The notes: generated by a model from the sequence alone, not told the origin. Shown: positions 18,168-27,608, counted from the stretch's first letter. The stretch: DNA of 45,968 bases from Legionella_A sp049239925 (GCA_049239925.1 JBMLTO010000100.1:1-45968), one strand, 5' to 3'. Translations and numbers: made by a program.

Positions 18168-19340
18168 ATGCATGATGGTGCAGTATATTACACGATTTTT
18201 CTAATTTTTGGCGGCGCTGCGGTATTGTCAACCTTTGTCCTCTACACTAAACAATCATTGTTAGTTGCATATATTTTGCTTGGTGCAGCTTTGGGGCCCT
18301 GGGGACTAAAGTTGGTTCCAGATTTGGCTGCTGTTCAGCAAGTTGGTGATATGGGAATTGTTTTTCTTCTTTTTTTATTAGGCTTGCATTTACAACCACA
18401 AAATTTAGTACATATGCTGCGCAAGGTTACTTGGATTGCCTTATTTAGTTCTGTTGTGTTTGCCTTGATTGCTTATTGGATAGGACGCTGGTTTGGCTTA
18501 AATAATGCTGAATCCTGGGTATTGGGAGCGGCAATGATGTTTTCCAGTACAATTATTGGATTAAAATTACTTCCTACAACTATTCTTCACCATCAGCATA
18601 CGGGTGAAGTTATGATTTCTGTTCTGCTGATGCAAGATCTCATCGCCATTGTGGTATTAATTATGATCAATGGAGCCCAAGAAGGAGGCAGCTTATCTTG
18701 GAATGATTTGGTACTGGTGGGAATTGCGCTCCCCGCTTTAATTTTATTTGCGTTTATAGTTGAGCGTTATATTTTAGTTAAGTTGTTGGCCCGTTTTGAT
18801 AGGACGCAAGAATATGTCTTTTTATTATCCATTGGTTGGTGTTTGGGTTTATCAATGATTGCTCAACAATTAGGTTTATCAGAGGATATAGGAGCTTTCG
18901 TTGCTGGGGTTACCTTAGCAGCAAGTCCCATTTCATTATTTATTGCTGAAAGTCTTAAACCGTTAAGAGATTTTTTTCTAGTCATGTTTTTTTTCTCGGT
19001 TGGTGCAACCTTTAATTTTGCTTCTGCTGCCCAAGTAGTTATTCCTGCTGTTATTTTAGCTGTACTGATGTTAGTGCTTAAGCCATTGACCTTTTATCTG
19101 CTATTGACTAAAGCTGGAGAAAAAAAAGCAATAGCCAAAGAAGTTGGTTTCCGTTTAGGGCAGGGAAGTGAATTTTCATTACTGGTTGCGAGTATTGCAC
19201 TTAGTAGTCAGTTGATATCAGATGCAGCATTTAATTTGATACAGGCAACCACTATATTAACATTTATTGTTTCTTCTTATGTAGTTGTCTTATGTTACCC
19301 AACACCGATGTCTCTCACTGAAAAAATGCGTAAAGACTAA
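18168..19340 (+). CDS. CPA2 family cation:proton antiporter (KefB/KefC/YbaL-like) without RCK domain
   Basis: This 390-residue membrane protein corresponds to the Na+/H+ exchanger domain of CPA2 transporters. About 11-12 helices are visible. Family motifs are GDMGIVFLLFLLGL (residues about 63-76), MMFSSTIIGLKLLP, ISVLLMQDLIAIVVL (membrane QDL motif), and SEDIGAFVAGVTLAASP with the conserved acidic residue. KefC and YbaL continue with a cytosolic TrkA-N/RCK domain to about 560-620 residues. This protein stops directly after the last helix (PTPMSLTEKMRKD), so nucleotide or glutathione gating in cis is absent. The ATG at 18168 has GGAG nine bases upstream. It lies 50 bases before the AmpE-like gene on the same strand. 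Confidence 0.88.
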   Translation: MHDGAVYYTIFLIFGGAAVLSTFVLYTKQSLLVAYILLGAALGPWGLKLVPDLAAVQQVGDMGIVFLLFLLGLHLQPQNLVHMLRKVTWIALFSSVVFALIAYWIGRWFGLNNAESWVLGAAMMFSSTIIGLKLLPTTILHHQHTGEVMISVLLMQDLIAIVVLIMINGAQEGGSLSWNDLVLVGIALPALILFAFIVERYILVKLLARFDRTQEYVFLLSIGWCLGLSMIAQQLGLSEDIGAFVAGVTLAASPISLFIAESLKPLRDFFLVMFFFSVGATFNFASAAQVVIPAVILAVLMLVLKPLTFYLLLTKAGEKKAIAKEVGFRLGQGSEFSLLVASIALSSQLISDAAFNLIQATTILTFIVSSYVVVLCYPTPMSLTEKMRKD

Positions 19341-19390
19341 TAAATTCATTGAGTGATTACCTGATTAATCAAAGCAAGTAGGAGCCAATT

Positions 19391-20137
19391 ATGAAACTAA
19401 TGGTTATTGTTTTTTGTATATTAGCAGAACGATTTTTAGCGAATACACGTACATGTCAGCGCTTTCACTGGTTCTTTTCGTACAATCAAACCCTATCGAG
19501 TCGTTTTAGCCATTCACCACTCATGAATAATTCTTGGCTGAAAATTATTTGTCTTTGTTTACCTTTGGTAGGGTTAGTTGGCATATTACTCACTATTTTT
19601 CACCATATATTGTTTGGTTTTATATATTTAGTGGTCAACTTAATGGTGTTTTTTTATTGCCTCGGTCCAGATAATGCCTTTTATCCGTTGAAAAAAAATA
19701 CGGATGATGAAACCTTGCAACAGACGGTTGGTAATTATTTAGCGCAGGTGAATAGCCAATTATTTGCCGTCATTTTTTGGTACATGGCTTTGGGCCCGAT
19801 GGCCGTTTTATTGTACCGTTTAGTGACGCTTTGCCAACAAGATAAGTCACTACATGGTCAGGCGGTACAGTTAACTGGTATTCTTGATTGGATTCCAGCG
19901 AGAATAACGTCACTACTTTATTTATTAGCAGGAAATTTCCAGGCAGGAATTCATTATTTTTTGAATATGTTTTTTACACACCCGCAAAATAATGCTTTAA
20001 TGCTCAGTGAGTGCGGCTCATTGGCTGTTGCTTACGGTGAGCAGGTATTAATGCCGCAGGCAGAAATATTAGTTGAACATGCAGTTGTTATATGGATAGT
20101 TTTGCTTGCTTTTTTTAATGTGTCTGTTTTGTTTTAA
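19391..20137 (+). CDS. ampE: AmpE-like inner-membrane protein
   Basis: This 248-residue membrane protein resembles AmpE, the CobD/CbiB-like protein linked with AmpD and peptidoglycan-recycling control of beta-lactamase. Family features are the N-terminal MVIVFCILAERFLANTR, the central FYCLGPDNAFYPL, FWYMALGPMAVLLYRLV, and a final membrane helix. Four to five helices are predicted. The ribosome site AGGAG precedes ATG 19391. In E. coli ampE also lies upstream of aceE (with aroP and pdhR between), so the neighbourhood supports the call, although ampD is not here. Sequence similarity is moderate, so function is inferred. Confidence 0.75.
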   Translation: MKLMVIVFCILAERFLANTRTCQRFHWFFSYNQTLSSRFSHSPLMNNSWLKIICLCLPLVGLVGILLTIFHHILFGFIYLVVNLMVFFYCLGPDNAFYPLKKNTDDETLQQTVGNYLAQVNSQLFAVIFWYMALGPMAVLLYRLVTLCQQDKSLHGQAVQLTGILDWIPARITSLLYLLAGNFQAGIHYFLNMFFTHPQNNALMLSECGSLAVAYGEQVLMPQAEILVEHAVVIWIVLLAFFNVSVLF

Positions 20138-20199
20138 TGCAATTTATTAATATATAGCCATATTTTTTTTATGATTAGTGAACGAAGAGGTTAAGTATT

Positions 20200-20490
20200 A
20201 TGAGGTTACGCTTTTTAATGATAAGTGGTTGCTGCATGTTTTTACTGATCGCTTGTGCTCCGCGTGGCTTATTTAGCGTCAGTAGTCAACGAACAGATGA
20301 CCTGATTTACAAAAAAGAAATATCGTCCGATTCAAGCCGCGTTGATTGTACAAAATGTATAACAGCGGATAGTTGTAAAGCGACCGATTTCTTTAAAGGT
20401 GATAAAAATATTGCTACTCAGTTGAATTCTCATCATGATCCACTACAATGCCCTAAAAAGGCCTGCAAGTGTCTTCCAAAAATCAAGTAG
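20200..20490 (+). CDS. Small Cys-rich lipoprotein
   Basis: This 96-residue protein has a lipoprotein signal: a hydrophobic core and lipobox LIAC with the lipidated Cys at residue 19. The mature part is about 78 residues. After a Ser-rich stretch it has six further Cys in the last 50 residues (DCTKC, DSCK, QCPKKACKC), which suggests disulfides or metal binding. No family was recognised. ATG 20200 follows GAAGAGG. It lies between the AmpE-like gene (62 bases before) and aceE (78 bases after) on the same strand, so it may be read with either. Confidence 0.7.
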   Translation: MRLRFLMISGCCMFLLIACAPRGLFSVSSQRTDDLIYKKEISSDSSRVDCTKCITADSCKATDFFKGDKNIATQLNSHHDPLQCPKKACKCLPKIK

Positions 20491-20568
20491 TCACATATAT
20501 AAGGGTAGTCGATCACCTATCGGTTACTATGATTTGCTGTTAAAAGTCTTTAAAGACGGAGAAAATCC

Positions 20569-23226
20569 ATGGCTAATATGAATGATATCGATCCAGCTGA
20601 AACCAGAGAGTGGTTAGATGCTTTAGAAGCTGTTGTTATGCAAGATGGTAATGAGCGTGCAGCATTTCTACTGCGGGAATTGTTGAATAAAGCAAATACA
20701 GAGGGCATTCAACTGGTATCGACGATACACACGCCTTATTGCAATACTATTAAAGTGCATGAAGAAAAACAAATACCAGCTGATGAAGGTATGGGAAAGC
20801 GTATTGATGCTCTCATTCGTTGGAATGCTGTAGCTATGGTTTTACGGGCAGGAAAATATGCACCTGAATTAGGAGGGCATATCGCTAGTTATGCTTCGGC
20901 ATCTACTCTCTATGAGGTGGGTTTTAATCATTTTTTTAAAGGTCCTAACAAAGTCCATGGTGGTGATTTAATTTATACACAAGGACATTCTGCTCCAGGT
21001 ATTTATGCTAGGGCCTTTCTAGAAGGTCGACTCACGGATTTACAATTAGATAACTTCCGGCAAGAGGTTGAGGTTGATGGCTTATCGTCTTATCCTCATC
21101 CATGGCTGATGAATGATTTTTGGCAGTTTCCGACCGTGTCTATGGGCTTGGGTCCTCTACAAGCAATCTATCAAGCCCGATTTCTTAAGTACCTCGAGAA
21201 TCGCAATATACTGCATGCAGATGGCCGCAAAGTTTGGGCTTTTCTTGGCGATGGAGAAATGGATGAGCCTGAGTCCCTTGGTGCGTTATCTATTGCAGCA
21301 CGAGAAAAATTAGATAATCTTATTTTTGTAGTTAATTGTAATTTACAACGCCTTGATGGTCCGGTGCGCGGTAATGGAAAAATAATACAAGAACTGGAAG
21401 GTGTATTTCGCGGCGCTGGTTGGAATGTTATCAAAGTGATTTGGGGAAGTCGTTGGGATTCACTCTTTGCTCGTGATAAAAATGGTTTACTGCAAAAGAG
21501 AATGGACGAGTGCGTCGATGGTGATTATCAAGGTTATAAAGCTAATGATGGTAGCTATGTTCGTGAGAAATTTTTTGGCCATTCCCCTGAACTAAAGAAA
21601 ATGGTTGAACATTTATCTGATGAAGACATTTGGCATTTAAATCGTGGTGGTCATGATCCACAAAAGGTGTTTGCTGCTTATGCAAAGGCTATTGAACATA
21701 CCGGCAGCCCAACGGTCATTCTTGCTAAAACAATCAAAGGGTATGGTATGGGGGCAGCTGGTGAGGGCATGAACATAACGCATCAGCAGAAAAAAATGTC
21801 TCTTGAACAGTTGCGTGCTTTCCGTGATCGTTTCAGCATTCCTATTGGTGATGATCAACTAGCCGAAATTCCATTTTATCGTCCTGATGATAATAGCCCT
21901 GAAATTCAATATATCAGGAAGCGGCGAGAATCTTTAGGTGGTTATTTACCAGCACGTCAGAGTGAGTTTGCACCATTATTGATTCCTGAGCTCAGTACAT
22001 TCAGCCCCATTACCAAAAGCTCTGGAGATCGAGAAATTTCTACCACGATGGCTTTTGTACGAATATTATCGGTTTTATTGAAAGATAAATCATTGTGTGA
22101 TCGAATTGTTCCCATAGTGCCTGATGAATCTCGTACCTTTGGTATGGAAGGTTTTTTCAGGCAAATTGGAATATATTCACCGGTTGGACAGTTATACACG
22201 CCGGTTGATCATGGTCAAGTGATGTACTACCGAGAGGCACGAGATGGACAAATTTTAGAAGAAGGAATCAATGAGGCTGGTGCATTTTGTTCATGGATTG
22301 CTGCTGCTACGTCGTATAGTACCAATAAATTAGCGATGATACCGTTTTATATTTATTATTCGATGTTTGGCTTTCAGCGAATTGGCGATCTGGCTTGGGC
22401 AGCAGGCGATATGCAAGCACGTGGCTTTTTATTGGGTGCAACAGCCGGCCGAACGACTTTAGCTGGTGAAGGGTTACAGCATCAAGATGGTCAAAGTCAT
22501 TTGATGGCTTCGATGATCCCTAACTGTGTTTCTTATGATCCAACTTATGCTTATGAGCTAGCGGTGATTATCCAAGATGGCCTCAAGCGCATGTACCAAA
22601 ATAATGAAAGTATTTTCTATTATATTACGTTAATGAATGAAAACTACCACCATCCTGATATGCCTGAAGGCGCAGAAGCAGGCATTCTGAAAGGGATGTA
22701 TTTGCTACAACCGTCGAATAAACCGGCAAAAAATCATGTACAACTTTTAGGTAGTGGTACTATTTTACGCGAGGCTTTAAAAGCAGCTCAAATGCTTAGC
22801 GATGATTTTTCTGTGACTGCCGATGTGTGGAGCGTGACTAGTTTTAATGAATTAGCACGTGATGGGCGTGATGTAGAGCGGTTTAATCGTCTACACCCAG
22901 AGCAACCACAAAAGCAATCTTATGTACAGCAACAGTTGAATTCCACCAATGGACCAATCATTGCGGTTAGTGATTATATACGTATGTATGCCGATCAAAT
23001 ACGACCTTATCTATCTAAACCTTATGTTACGCTTGGCACCGATGGTTATGGTCGTAGCGATACGCGTGCAAAATTGCGTCATTTCTTTGAAGTTGATGCA
23101 AAATTTATTGTATTAGCTGCGTTAAATGCATTAGCTGATCAAGGGGCAATAGCCAAATCTGTGGTAGCAGAAGCGATCAAACGCTATCAAATAGACCAAG
23201 AAAAAATTAATCCAGCTACGCATTAA
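20569..23226 (+). CDS. aceE: Pyruvate dehydrogenase E1 component, homodimeric type
   Basis: This thiamine-diphosphate-dependent E1 decarboxylates pyruvate and acetylates the lipoyl groups of E2. The 885-residue length fits the E. coli AceE type (887) rather than the alpha/beta E1. Conserved blocks are DPAETREWLDALEAVV at the N-terminus, the TPP/Mg motif GDGEMDEPESLGAL at about residue 228 with VNCNLQRLDGPVRGNG, IKGYGMGAAGEGMN, EEGINEAGAFCSW, and the C-terminal LGTDGYGRSDTR. The ATG at 20569 follows ACGGAGAAAATCC. It is the first gene of aceE-aceF-lpdA, with 106 bases before aceF. No PdhR operator was recognised upstream. Confidence 0.97.
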   Translation: MANMNDIDPAETREWLDALEAVVMQDGNERAAFLLRELLNKANTEGIQLVSTIHTPYCNTIKVHEEKQIPADEGMGKRIDALIRWNAVAMVLRAGKYAPELGGHIASYASASTLYEVGFNHFFKGPNKVHGGDLIYTQGHSAPGIYARAFLEGRLTDLQLDNFRQEVEVDGLSSYPHPWLMNDFWQFPTVSMGLGPLQAIYQARFLKYLENRNILHADGRKVWAFLGDGEMDEPESLGALSIAAREKLDNLIFVVNCNLQRLDGPVRGNGKIIQELEGVFRGAGWNVIKVIWGSRWDSLFARDKNGLLQKRMDECVDGDYQGYKANDGSYVREKFFGHSPELKKMVEHLSDEDIWHLNRGGHDPQKVFAAYAKAIEHTGSPTVILAKTIKGYGMGAAGEGMNITHQQKKMSLEQLRAFRDRFSIPIGDDQLAEIPFYRPDDNSPEIQYIRKRRESLGGYLPARQSEFAPLLIPELSTFSPITKSSGDREISTTMAFVRILSVLLKDKSLCDRIVPIVPDESRTFGMEGFFRQIGIYSPVGQLYTPVDHGQVMYYREARDGQILEEGINEAGAFCSWIAAATSYSTNKLAMIPFYIYYSMFGFQRIGDLAWAAGDMQARGFLLGATAGRTTLAGEGLQHQDGQSHLMASMIPNCVSYDPTYAYELAVIIQDGLKRMYQNNESIFYYITLMNENYHHPDMPEGAEAGILKGMYLLQPSNKPAKNHVQLLGSGTILREALKAAQMLSDDFSVTADVWSVTSFNELARDGRDVERFNRLHPEQPQKQSYVQQQLNSTNGPIIAVSDYIRMYADQIRPYLSKPYVTLGTDGYGRSDTRAKLRHFFEVDAKFIVLAALNALADQGAIAKSVVAEAIKRYQIDQEKINPATH

Positions 23227-23332
23227 TTAAGAAAGGCTAACGTTCGACTGGTGGTTTTAATGTATTTTTCTGCCAGTTGCTCCTGCAGCAGCTAATAACT
23301 TTACCCATAGAACTCATGGCGAGGATAACATT

Positions 23333-24628
23333 ATGGCAGACCAAAAAAATATTACAGTGCCTGATATAGGTGGGGCTTCTGGAGTTGATGTGATTGAAAT
23401 CCTTGTTAATGTTGGGGATGAGATTGCAATAGATACCCCATTAGTGACCTTGGAGTCCGATAAAGCTAGTATGGAAATACCATCACCGGCAGCAGGTATA
23501 ATTCGTAGTTTGCATGTAAAGTTAGGAGATAAAATTTCACAAGGTGATTTACTACTGACTGTCGATGCAAATAATCAAGAACTTTCAGATATAACGACGA
23601 AGATCATTGATGAATCCACCATGGATCTGAAAGAACAATCTGTTCATCAAAATATCCCTGTACAGCATTTATCAATTCCAGACCAACCATCAGTGGAGCA
23701 GAGTAGCGAGCTATCTGATAAAATTGGTTCGTCAGAATTCATCGCAGCTGGGCCTGCTGTGCGTCGCTTAGCGAGAGAGTTCGGTATTAATCTTCATGAG
23801 GTTATTGGTACTGGTCGAAAATCTCGGATCAGTAAAGAAGATGTGCAGCAATATGTTAAATCAAGGTTACAACAGCCGAATCACTCTGGTATTGCTCTGC
23901 CAACCGCTGCAACGATTGATTTTAGCCTGTTTGGAAATATAGACATCAAGCCGCTCACTAAAATCAAAAAAATTACAGGTATTAATGTTCATCGCTCTTG
24001 GGTAACCATACCCCATGTAACTCAATTTGATGAAGCAGATATCACTGAACTAGAGCAGTTTCGCAAAGAACAACTGACGGCGGGACGTGATTCAAGCATT
24101 AAGTTAACAATCTTAGCCTTTGTGTGCAAAGTGGTGAGTAAGGCGTTACTAGAATATCCTCAGTTTAACACGTCTCTTGATGCGAGTGGTGAGAATCTTA
24201 TTTACAAACATTACGTCAACATTGGTGTTGCGGTCGAAACTAGTAATGGCTTAGTGGTTCCAGTAATAAAAAATGTCAATAATTTATCCATTAATGACAT
24301 TGCTAAAGAAATGGCTCGGTTGAGTAGTAAAGCACGAGAGAAAGGACTCATGCCTAATGATATGAATGGCGGTTCGATGACAATCTCAAGCTTGGGTGGC
24401 ATAGGAGGTACTGCATTCACACCGATCGTCAATAGCCCCGAAGTTGCAATTTTAGGATTATCTCGTAGTGCTATCAAGCCTATTTATGATAATGGTGAAT
24501 TTAAGCCACGTCTAATACTACCTTTATCATTGTCCTACGATCATCGAGTGATTGATGGAGCTGAGGCAGCCAGATTTACTCGCTATATCGCTGAGCATCT
24601 CTGTGATATACGGCGTCTTCTTTTATAA
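23333..24628 (+). CDS. aceF: Pyruvate dehydrogenase E2, dihydrolipoamide acetyltransferase
   Basis: This is the core E2 of the pyruvate dehydrogenase complex, transferring acetyl groups to CoA. Domain order is one lipoyl domain (about 1-80) with the lipoylated Lys44 in ESDKASMEIP, a flexible linker (about 85-135), a peripheral-subunit-binding domain (about 138-176, PAVRRLAREFGINL), a second linker, and the catalytic domain (about 205-431) ending with the active-site motif DHRVIDG at about 403-409. E. coli AceF has three lipoyl domains and about 630 residues; at 431 residues this one has a single lipoyl domain, as in many other bacteria. The ATG at 23333 follows GCGAGGATAACATT. Confidence 0.96.
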   Translation: MADQKNITVPDIGGASGVDVIEILVNVGDEIAIDTPLVTLESDKASMEIPSPAAGIIRSLHVKLGDKISQGDLLLTVDANNQELSDITTKIIDESTMDLKEQSVHQNIPVQHLSIPDQPSVEQSSELSDKIGSSEFIAAGPAVRRLAREFGINLHEVIGTGRKSRISKEDVQQYVKSRLQQPNHSGIALPTAATIDFSLFGNIDIKPLTKIKKITGINVHRSWVTIPHVTQFDEADITELEQFRKEQLTAGRDSSIKLTILAFVCKVVSKALLEYPQFNTSLDASGENLIYKHYVNIGVAVETSNGLVVPVIKNVNNLSINDIAKEMARLSSKAREKGLMPNDMNGGSMTISSLGGIGGTAFTPIVNSPEVAILGLSRSAIKPIYDNGEFKPRLILPLSLSYDHRVIDGAEAARFTRYIAEHLCDIRRLLL

Positions 24629-24682
24629 TAGATGCTCTATTAGCATTGTAAACATAGTATCGAATCGTTTAAGAGGTTTATC

Positions 24683-26104
24683 ATGACAAAAAATATTAAA
24701 GCTGATGTAGTCGTCATTGGTAGCGGTCCAGGTGGTTATACGGCTGCTTTTCGTGCTGCTGATTTAGGTAAGCAAGTTGTATTAATTGAACGTTTTCCTC
24801 GTTTGGGTGGAGTCTGCTTAAATGTTGGCTGTATTCCTTCGAAAGCTTTATTGCATGTAGCAAAAGTAATTGATGAAGCGCAAGAAATGGATGCTCATGG
24901 TGTCACTTTCAATAAGCCTATCGTCGATAGTTCTAAACTGTTGGCTTGGAAAAATTCAGTGGTTACAAAATTAACCGGTGGTCTTAATGCATTGGCCAAA
25001 CAACGCAAAGTGCAAATTATTACTGGGGTTGCCGAGTTTACTAATCAACATCAATTGAGTGTTAAGAGCCAGCATGAGCAACTCTTTGTTGATTTTGATC
25101 ATGCAATCATTGCTGTAGGGAGTGAATCGGTAAATCTGCCATTTATTCCTGAGGATAAACGCATTTTTAGCTCAACTGGCGCTCTTGAATTAGCTGATAT
25201 TAAAGGTAGTTTGCTTGTATTAGGTGGTGGCATTATCGGTTTGGAAATGGCTACGGTCTATGCCTCGTTAGGCGTTGATGTGACCGTTGTTGAGTTTATG
25301 GATCAGCTTATACCTGGTGCAGATACAGATTTGGTTAATGTATTACAAAAACATCTCAGTAAGAAAGGAATTAAATGTTTACTGAAAACAAAAGTCACGG
25401 CTATGGAGGCGAAACCAGATGCAATATACGTTGCGATGGATGGTGAACACGCTACAGAAACGCCTATACCTTACCAACAAGTATTAGTTGCCGTAGGTCG
25501 TAAGCCCAATGGTGCACAACTTGCTCTTGATAGAGCTGGAGTAAGGGTAGACGATCGTGGCTTCATTACTGTTGATAAACAAATGCGCACTAATATCAAT
25601 CATATTTTTGCTATCGGTGATGTCGTTGGACAACCAATGCTTGCTCATAAAGCTATTCCTGAAGGTAAAGTCGCTGCAGAAGTCATTTGTGGAATGAAGC
25701 ATTATTTTGATCCTAAGTGCATAGCAAGTGTTGCCTATACTGATCCAGAAATTGCATGGGTTGGACTGACCGAAAAAGAAGCTAAAAGCAAAAACATTAC
25801 TTATGAAAAAGTCTCTTTTCCCTGGGTGGCTAGTGGACGAGCACTCAGTATGGGACGAGAAGAGGGTATGACCAAATTACTATTTTGCCCTCAGAGCAAG
25901 CGTATACTTGGGGCAGGGATAGTCGGTGTCAATGCTGGTGATTTGATTGCAGAAGCAGCATTAGCGATTGAAATGGAATGCGATGTAGAAGATATTGCTT
26001 TAACAATCCATCCTCATCCAACCGTATCTGAAACTATCGCTCAGGCAGCAGAAATATTCGAAGGTACGATTACCGATTTGTATATGCCTAAAAAGAAAAA
26101 GTGA
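24683..26104 (+). CDS. lpdA: Dihydrolipoamide dehydrogenase (E3)
   Basis: This FAD- and NAD-dependent enzyme reoxidises dihydrolipoamide in the pyruvate (and usually 2-oxoglutarate) dehydrogenase complexes. Visible are the FAD motif VVIGSGPGGYTAAFRAA at residues 10-26, the redox disulfide GGVCLNVGCIPSK (Cys45 and Cys50), the NAD motif LVLGGGIIGLEMATVYASLG, the second FAD motif IFAIGDVVGQPMLAHKA, and the C-terminal HPHPTVSE with the catalytic His-Glu pair. The length of 473 residues is standard. The ATG at 24683 follows AAGAGG. It is the last gene of the aceE-aceF-lpdA cluster, 54 bases after aceF, and is followed by a strong hairpin at 26127. Confidence 0.97.
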   Translation: MTKNIKADVVVIGSGPGGYTAAFRAADLGKQVVLIERFPRLGGVCLNVGCIPSKALLHVAKVIDEAQEMDAHGVTFNKPIVDSSKLLAWKNSVVTKLTGGLNALAKQRKVQIITGVAEFTNQHQLSVKSQHEQLFVDFDHAIIAVGSESVNLPFIPEDKRIFSSTGALELADIKGSLLVLGGGIIGLEMATVYASLGVDVTVVEFMDQLIPGADTDLVNVLQKHLSKKGIKCLLKTKVTAMEAKPDAIYVAMDGEHATETPIPYQQVLVAVGRKPNGAQLALDRAGVRVDDRGFITVDKQMRTNINHIFAIGDVVGQPMLAHKAIPEGKVAAEVICGMKHYFDPKCIASVAYTDPEIAWVGLTEKEAKSKNITYEKVSFPWVASGRALSMGREEGMTKLLFCPQSKRILGAGIVGVNAGDLIAEAALAIEMECDVEDIALTIHPHPTVSETIAQAAEIFEGTITDLYMPKKKK

Positions 26105-26126
26105 TAAAGGGTGATTAACTAGATCT

Positions 26127-26150
26127 AATGAAGGCAGTCTTGCCTTCATT
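26127..26150. terminator. Perfect 10-bp hairpin between converging genes
   Basis: AATGAAGGCA (26127-26136), loop GTCT, TGCCTTCATT (26141-26150) form a perfect stem with a four-base loop between lpdA (plus) and the exonuclease gene (minus). No U-tract follows on either strand, so it is not a canonical intrinsic terminator. It may serve both genes as a processing or Rho-assisted end. Confidence 0.5.
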
Positions 26151-26231
26151 GATGGCAACAACGTAATGTCTTTGATGTTTGTATTGTTGCTAAGGTAACC
26201 ATGGTGAGTTTTTTACAAGGTTATATGGCAT

Positions 26232-27014
26232 TCAATACATAACATCAGTCATATTGGATAAGAATTCGCTTAAATGTTTTCTTTCATGTTCTTTCGCTAG
26301 ATAATCTCGTAATCGTTGCAGCGCTTGTTGGTAATCAATAAGACTTAAAACGCCACGCATAAGCTCAAATCTCAAATAGACACAGTAAGTATTTAACACA
26401 TCTGTTTCGCAATAATCACGAATGCCTTTAATATTTCCACTCAGATACTCTTGCCAAACTCTACTGCCATCCATACCCATTTTCCCAGGAAATGACAGCA
26501 TGGTTGCAATATCATCGAGAGGTGCGACGGCTTTGTTTTGATAACCCGCTAATACATCCATCAAATCTAGATGACGATAATGAAAACGGTTTAAATAATT
26601 ATTCCAGCGAAAGCTTTGTTGATTGTCTCCATATTCCCAATAAGTAGGCGCACTAATGCCATGAAGCAGAGCACGATAATGTAACACCGGAAGGTCAAAG
26701 CCACTGCCATTCCAACTGACTAAGGTTGGTAAATGTTTATCGATGCCACCAAAAAACCGACTAATTAATTCTGCTTCATTGGATTGTTCATCACCCAAAG
26801 TCCATACTTTTAATTGCTTAGGGCTCGCCAGCACCAAAGAAATAGCGATTACTTTTTGTAAATAATGTGGTAAAAATTCATTGCCACTCTTCGCTCGCCT
26901 CATAGCAAATAACGCATTTGCAGTATCTTGTTCAGTTAATCCGTCTAAATCATAAAGTTTTTTTGCACTTGCAGTGTCTGGAATAGTTTCTATGTCAAAA
27001 ACGAGAATAGTCAT
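26232..27014 (-). CDS. PolB-type 3'-5' exonuclease domain protein
   Basis: This 260-residue stand-alone DEDD-type exonuclease is of the kind annotated as predicted 3'-5' exonuclease related to the PolB exonuclease domain. Exo I is ILVFDIETIPD (metal Asp and Glu at about residues 6-8). Exo II lies in LVSWNGSGFDLPVLHYRAL at about residues 98-116. Exo III is DYCETDVLNTYCVYLRFE at about residues 197-214. There is no polymerase domain and the length is normal for the family. Its cellular role is not established; DNA or RNA end trimming is inferred. It is convergent with lpdA, and its upstream region is the DnaA-box intergenic stretch. Confidence 0.88.
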   Translation of the reverse strand: MTILVFDIETIPDTASAKKLYDLDGLTEQDTANALFAMRRAKSGNEFLPHYLQKVIAISLVLASPKQLKVWTLGDEQSNEAELISRFFGGIDKHLPTLVSWNGSGFDLPVLHYRALLHGISAPTYWEYGDNQQSFRWNNYLNRFHYRHLDLMDVLAGYQNKAVAPLDDIATMLSFPGKMGMDGSRVWQEYLSGNIKGIRDYCETDVLNTYCVYLRFELMRGVLSLIDYQQALQRLRDYLAKEHERKHLSEFLSNMTDVMY

Positions 27015-27217
27015 AATTTTTCTATTGAAAGTTAATCATTGAAAGTAACACAGGCCAGATTCTATTGACAATCATTTGTCTCGAATAAGCTCTGTACTGT
27101 CGATATTTAAAAGCATCCTACCGCATAGAGTTTTTTGATAGTTAGAGGAGGTCGGCCATGGGACTGGGGGTTGTTAATGATGATCAATTTTTTCTTGACA
27201 GCAGAGCCCGATTGGCT

Positions 27218-27355
27218 TGTGGATAATTATTTATATAAAGTGTAAAGACGGCTTGACTTTTTATAACAAATAAATTGCAACGCAATGGCCATCGGCCTCG
27301 TAGCTCATAGTCGTTTGTGTTTTCAGTGCTCCTTATCCACATTTTTTGTGGATAA
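27218..27355. promoter_or_regulatory. Cluster of three perfect DnaA boxes
   Basis: TGTGGATAA lies at 27218-27226, TTATCCACA at 27333-27341 and TGTGGATAA at 27347-27355. All three equal the high-affinity DnaA 9-mer TTATCCACA or its complement. The last two face each other across five T and so also form a 9-bp hairpin. AT-rich tracts flank the cluster. Such a cluster is expected at oriC, at a DnaA-titration locus, or in a DnaA-controlled promoter; which one cannot be told from the window. dnaA, dnaN and gidA are not here. Confidence 0.6.
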
Positions 27356-27406
27356 CTCTGTGAGTATCATTAGCAAGGGCCGATGGCATCAGCGCTTTTG
27401 CCATTG
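27283..27406. repeat. Nested inverted repeats around the DnaA palindrome
   Basis: GCCATCGGCC (27288-27297) is repeated in inverse as GGCCGATGGC (27378-27387). Just outside, CAATGGC (27284-27290) pairs with GCCATTG (27400-27406). The two facing DnaA boxes sit near the centre. The arrangement could form a cruciform or a multi-stem transcript. Confidence 0.55.
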
Positions 27407-27608
27407 TTTATATTTTTTTCAATAACCAGCCTGTTATAGTTTTTACCATGCGGAGCAATTATAAGTGACTTTAACCATGAATAACCGATTAATGATTAAC
27501 ACGGCATGAGCTCAGTGCAAAACTCGTTGGACTGATGCGGTCGTTAGACGAGATCCTCCGAATCGGCAAATAATCAATAAGTCTTTTTATGTCTGCAGTG
27601 GAATTAAC

